Below are positions 33,822 to 35,830 of a stretch of 35,830 bases of DNA, in pieces. The notes beneath the pieces were generated by a model that was not told where the DNA came from, did not search any database, and saw only the letters and a list, made by a program, of their open reading frames with translations. A program made the translations under genes and the position numbers. Position 1 is the stretch's first letter. Each line of letters opens with the position of its first letter. This stretch comes from Gammaproteobacteria bacterium. GTDB taxonomy: Bacteria; Pseudomonadota; Gammaproteobacteria; Steroidobacterales; Woeseiaceae. Where the stretch lies: the NCBI GenBank assembly GCA_024639825.1, contig JAHEGH010000027.1, positions 1 to 35,830 of the forward strand. The letters are read 5' to 3'.

Positions 33822-35830
33822 GTGCGGCGAGGAATGATGGCCGCGCTGACGTTTGTCGGCCTGATGGTCTATGCGCTCGTTGCGTTTGCACAGACCAGCG
33901 GCAATGTTGAAGCCACCAAACACAACCTGTCAGTGAGCGGCCCGGGTCCCACCCAATCGACCAACCAGACCCAGGTCTGTGTCTTTTGTCACACCCCGCA
34001 CGGGGCGACCAATGCACCCGGTGCGCCGCTCTGGAATCGAGCCTTATCAACCCAGACCTACACGACCTACACGTCTTCATCGCTCGACGCCGAGACGATC
34101 GCCGGACAGCTCCAGCAACCGGCAGGCAGCTCGAAACTGTGTCTTTCCTGCCATGACGGCTCGCTCGCCATCGGCACCGTCAATGTCGTTGGTGGGCAAA
34201 GCACGCCCGGAGGCGTCGCTATCCCGATGACAGGTGTGGGCGCCGGCGGAGAGATGCCCGCGGGTGCCGGCCTGGATACGGGATTCACGCGCAACCTTGG
34301 CACCGACCTGACCAATGACCACCCGATATCGCTGACCTTCGATACGACCCTGGCTACTGTGGACGGGGAATTGCGTGATCCTGCGACCGCTCCGGAAATC
34401 GGAGTGCGCAGCCCGGGTGTCAGGCCTCTGTTTCCCCTGGAGACAACCGGGCCGGCGGGCGACCCGCAATTGCAGTGCGCCAGCTGTCACGATCCACACC
34501 TTGAAGACGGGCCCTCCGGGCCGCGCAAATTCCTGCGTGCGAACCGTCTGCAACAGCTCGAACCGGCAGAGGGTTTCGACAGCGATAGCGACAATGTCTG
34601 TCTTGGCTGCCACGACAAGGAAGGTTGGGTGGGTTCGGTGCATGCATCATCGACGACGGCCGATGAAACCTACCTGGCGGCAGACGCCGCGTTGCGCGAC
34701 TTCCCGGCTAACACAGCGGTGTGGCAGGCGGCCTGCCTGAACTGCCATGATTCCCATACGGTTCATGGCTCACGCCGACTGCTGCGTGAAGGCACGGACA
34801 GCCCGTTATCGCCCAAGGGCAGCGGCAACCCGGCCACCGAAGAGACGTGCTACCAGTGTCACGGAAATGCGCCGATCGTGACGAACGCTGCAGGCGACGT
34901 CAAAAACATCGAAGCGGATTTTCAGCTGGCCCGGCGGATGCCGATCACGGGTGGCGATCAGCAAGCGACACCCGAGGCGCACGATATTGTCGATGCGGAT
35001 GGCACCGAACCACGCGTCAATCTCGGGCGTACGGACACATTCAATCGTCACGCCGAGTGCACCGACTGCCATAACCCGCACCGGGCGATGAAGAACGCAT
35101 TGTTCAACGGCACCGGCGCACCAACGTCGGCACACGCTCACGCATCCGGGCACACCAACCTGGCTTCGGGTGCGCTTAGCGGTACCTGGGGCGTCGAGCC
35201 GTTCTACGCTGCGACGGAGTTCCTGTCCCTGCCAACTTCCTATGAGGTCAAACAGGGGGTGGGCGTTAGTACGGACGTGGCCGCACCTCACGTGACGCGC
35301 GAATACCAGGTGTGCCTGAAGTGCCACTCGGACTATGCTTACGACGACAACGGTACCTATCCAGTTGACCTGCGCCCGAACCTCGGCGACTCGAGCGGTG
35401 GCACGCCGCCGGGCACCAACAACATGCAGCAGTACACCAACCAGGCCATGGAATTCCAGGCACCCATTGGCGATAAGGGAGAGCCGGGCGGCAACCACCG
35501 TTCCTGGCATCCGGTCATGGACGATACCGGTCGTTCGGCCGCGGCGCGCAGCATGACTGCGTCGACAAACCTGTTCCTGGCACCCTGGGACGGCGCCAAC
35601 ATCGGTTCGCAGACCATGTATTGCTCCGACTGCCACGGGGCGAATACGGCGAACGGCACCGTGGTGCCTTCCGGCGACGATCCCTGGGGACCCCACGGGT
35701 CCAACAATGATTTCATTCTCAAGGGCACCTGGAGTTCCGCCGACAGCAATAACGCTTCAACAATCTGCTTCCGCTGCCACAGTCGCGCCAACTACGCGAC
35801 AGACGTTAATGATGGCGATGGCGCGGCGAC
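33822..35830 (+). CDS. Large multihaem c-type cytochrome, at least ten haems, 3' end outside window
   Basis: The frame is open from 33822 to the window end (about 670 codons). The start is a GTG (GAGAG upstream) giving VRRGMMAALTFVGLMVYALV, then AFAQ as signal peptide; TTG 33816 and ATG 33834 are alternatives. Ten CXXCH motifs are present so far: CVFCH, CLSCH, CASCH, CLGCH, CLNCH, CYQCH, CTDCH, CLKCH, CSDCH and CFRCH. The first ~230 residues follow the tetraheme protein at 25147 step by step (KHN, CVFCHTPHG, PLWN, CLSCHDG, GTDLTNDHPIS, CASCHDPH, FLR, CLGCH). Paired CXXCH patterns continue after that. It is probably periplasmic or extracellular; a surface terminal cytochrome or a second filament subunit are the main options. 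Confidence 0.88.
   Translation, partial: MRRGMMAALTFVGLMVYALVAFAQTSGNVEATKHNLSVSGPGPTQSTNQTQVCVFCHTPHGATNAPGAPLWNRALSTQTYTTYTSSSLDAETIAGQLQQPAGSSKLCLSCHDGSLAIGTVNVVGGQSTPGGVAIPMTGVGAGGEMPAGAGLDTGFTRNLGTDLTNDHPISLTFDTTLATVDGELRDPATAPEIGVRSPGVRPLFPLETTGPAGDPQLQCASCHDPHLEDGPSGPRKFLRANRLQQLEPAEGFDSDSDNVCLGCHDKEGWVGSVHASSTTADETYLAADAALRDFPANTAVWQAACLNCHDSHTVHGSRRLLREGTDSPLSPKGSGNPATEETCYQCHGNAPIVTNAAGDVKNIEADFQLARRMPITGGDQQATPEAHDIVDADGTEPRVNLGRTDTFNRHAECTDCHNPHRAMKNALFNGTGAPTSAHAHASGHTNLASGALSGTWGVEPFYAATEFLSLPTSYEVKQGVGVSTDVAAPHVTREYQVCLKCHSDYAYDDNGTYPVDLRPNLGDSSGGTPPGTNNMQQYTNQAMEFQAPIGDKGEPGGNHRSWHPVMDDTGRSAAARSMTASTNLFLAPWDGANIGSQTMYCSDCHGANTANGTVVPSGDDPWGPHGSNNDFILKGTWSSADSNNASTICFRCHSRANYATDVNDGDGAA

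Overview
The window reads as chromosomal DNA of a free-living gammaproteobacterium. The reasons are a FadB/FadA beta-oxidation pair, a FabR-type repressor beside an acyl-CoA dehydrogenase, an iron superoxide dismutase, and many secreted proteins and lipoproteins. The set would suit a marine-sediment lineage such as Woeseiales or a relative, but that is a guess from gene content, not a phylogenetic result. I see no rRNA, tRNA, CRISPR array, insertion sequence or phage gene.

Left part (1-6,020): the 3' end of a Bat-type operon (a TPR protein, then BatD), an outer-membrane transporter-like barrel, a minus-strand pair of secreted proteins (a 723-aa protein with a Tyr/Gly/Trp-rich core and a TRPATRP tail, and a small Spy-like helical protein), and a DUF3313-like lipoprotein.

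Middle (6,060-18,525): a large AsmA-family protein, then a fatty-acid degradation operon on the minus strand (acyl-CoA dehydrogenase, fadB, fadA) facing a divergent fabR-like gene. A perfect 16-bp palindrome lies in the shared promoter. Next come a 5'-truncated DCC-family (DUF393) remnant, sodB, a one-domain GDT1/TMEM165 protein, a Crp/Fnr regulator and a DUF2892 membrane protein.

Right part (18,515-35,830): a dense block devoted to c-type cytochromes and beta-propellers. Nine cytochrome genes carry 33 CXXCH haem motifs within the window. They are two triheme 'PRDF' cytochromes, one monohaem cytochrome, one tetraheme protein whose eight histidines exactly match four bis-His haems, four c7-like triheme proteins, and a cytochrome of at least ten haems that runs off the end. 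With them are two seven-bladed Reg_prop propellers, three six-bladed NHL-type lipoproteins, a parvulin-like chaperone lacking both usual histidines, a predicted outer-membrane barrel and a helical secreted protein without haem. The four c7-like genes lie in mirror order (A-B-x-B'-A').

How they may work together (inference): the block looks like an outer-membrane or extracellular electron-transfer system. The tetraheme protein would be an OmcE-like filament subunit candidate, the triheme proteins periplasmic carriers, the barrel a conduit, the PPIase-like protein a folding helper, and the lipoprotein propellers scaffolds. A near-identical 17-bp palindrome lies upstream of both the DUF2892 gene and the tetraheme gene, with a weaker copy before the Sel1/cytochrome operon, suggesting a shared regulator.
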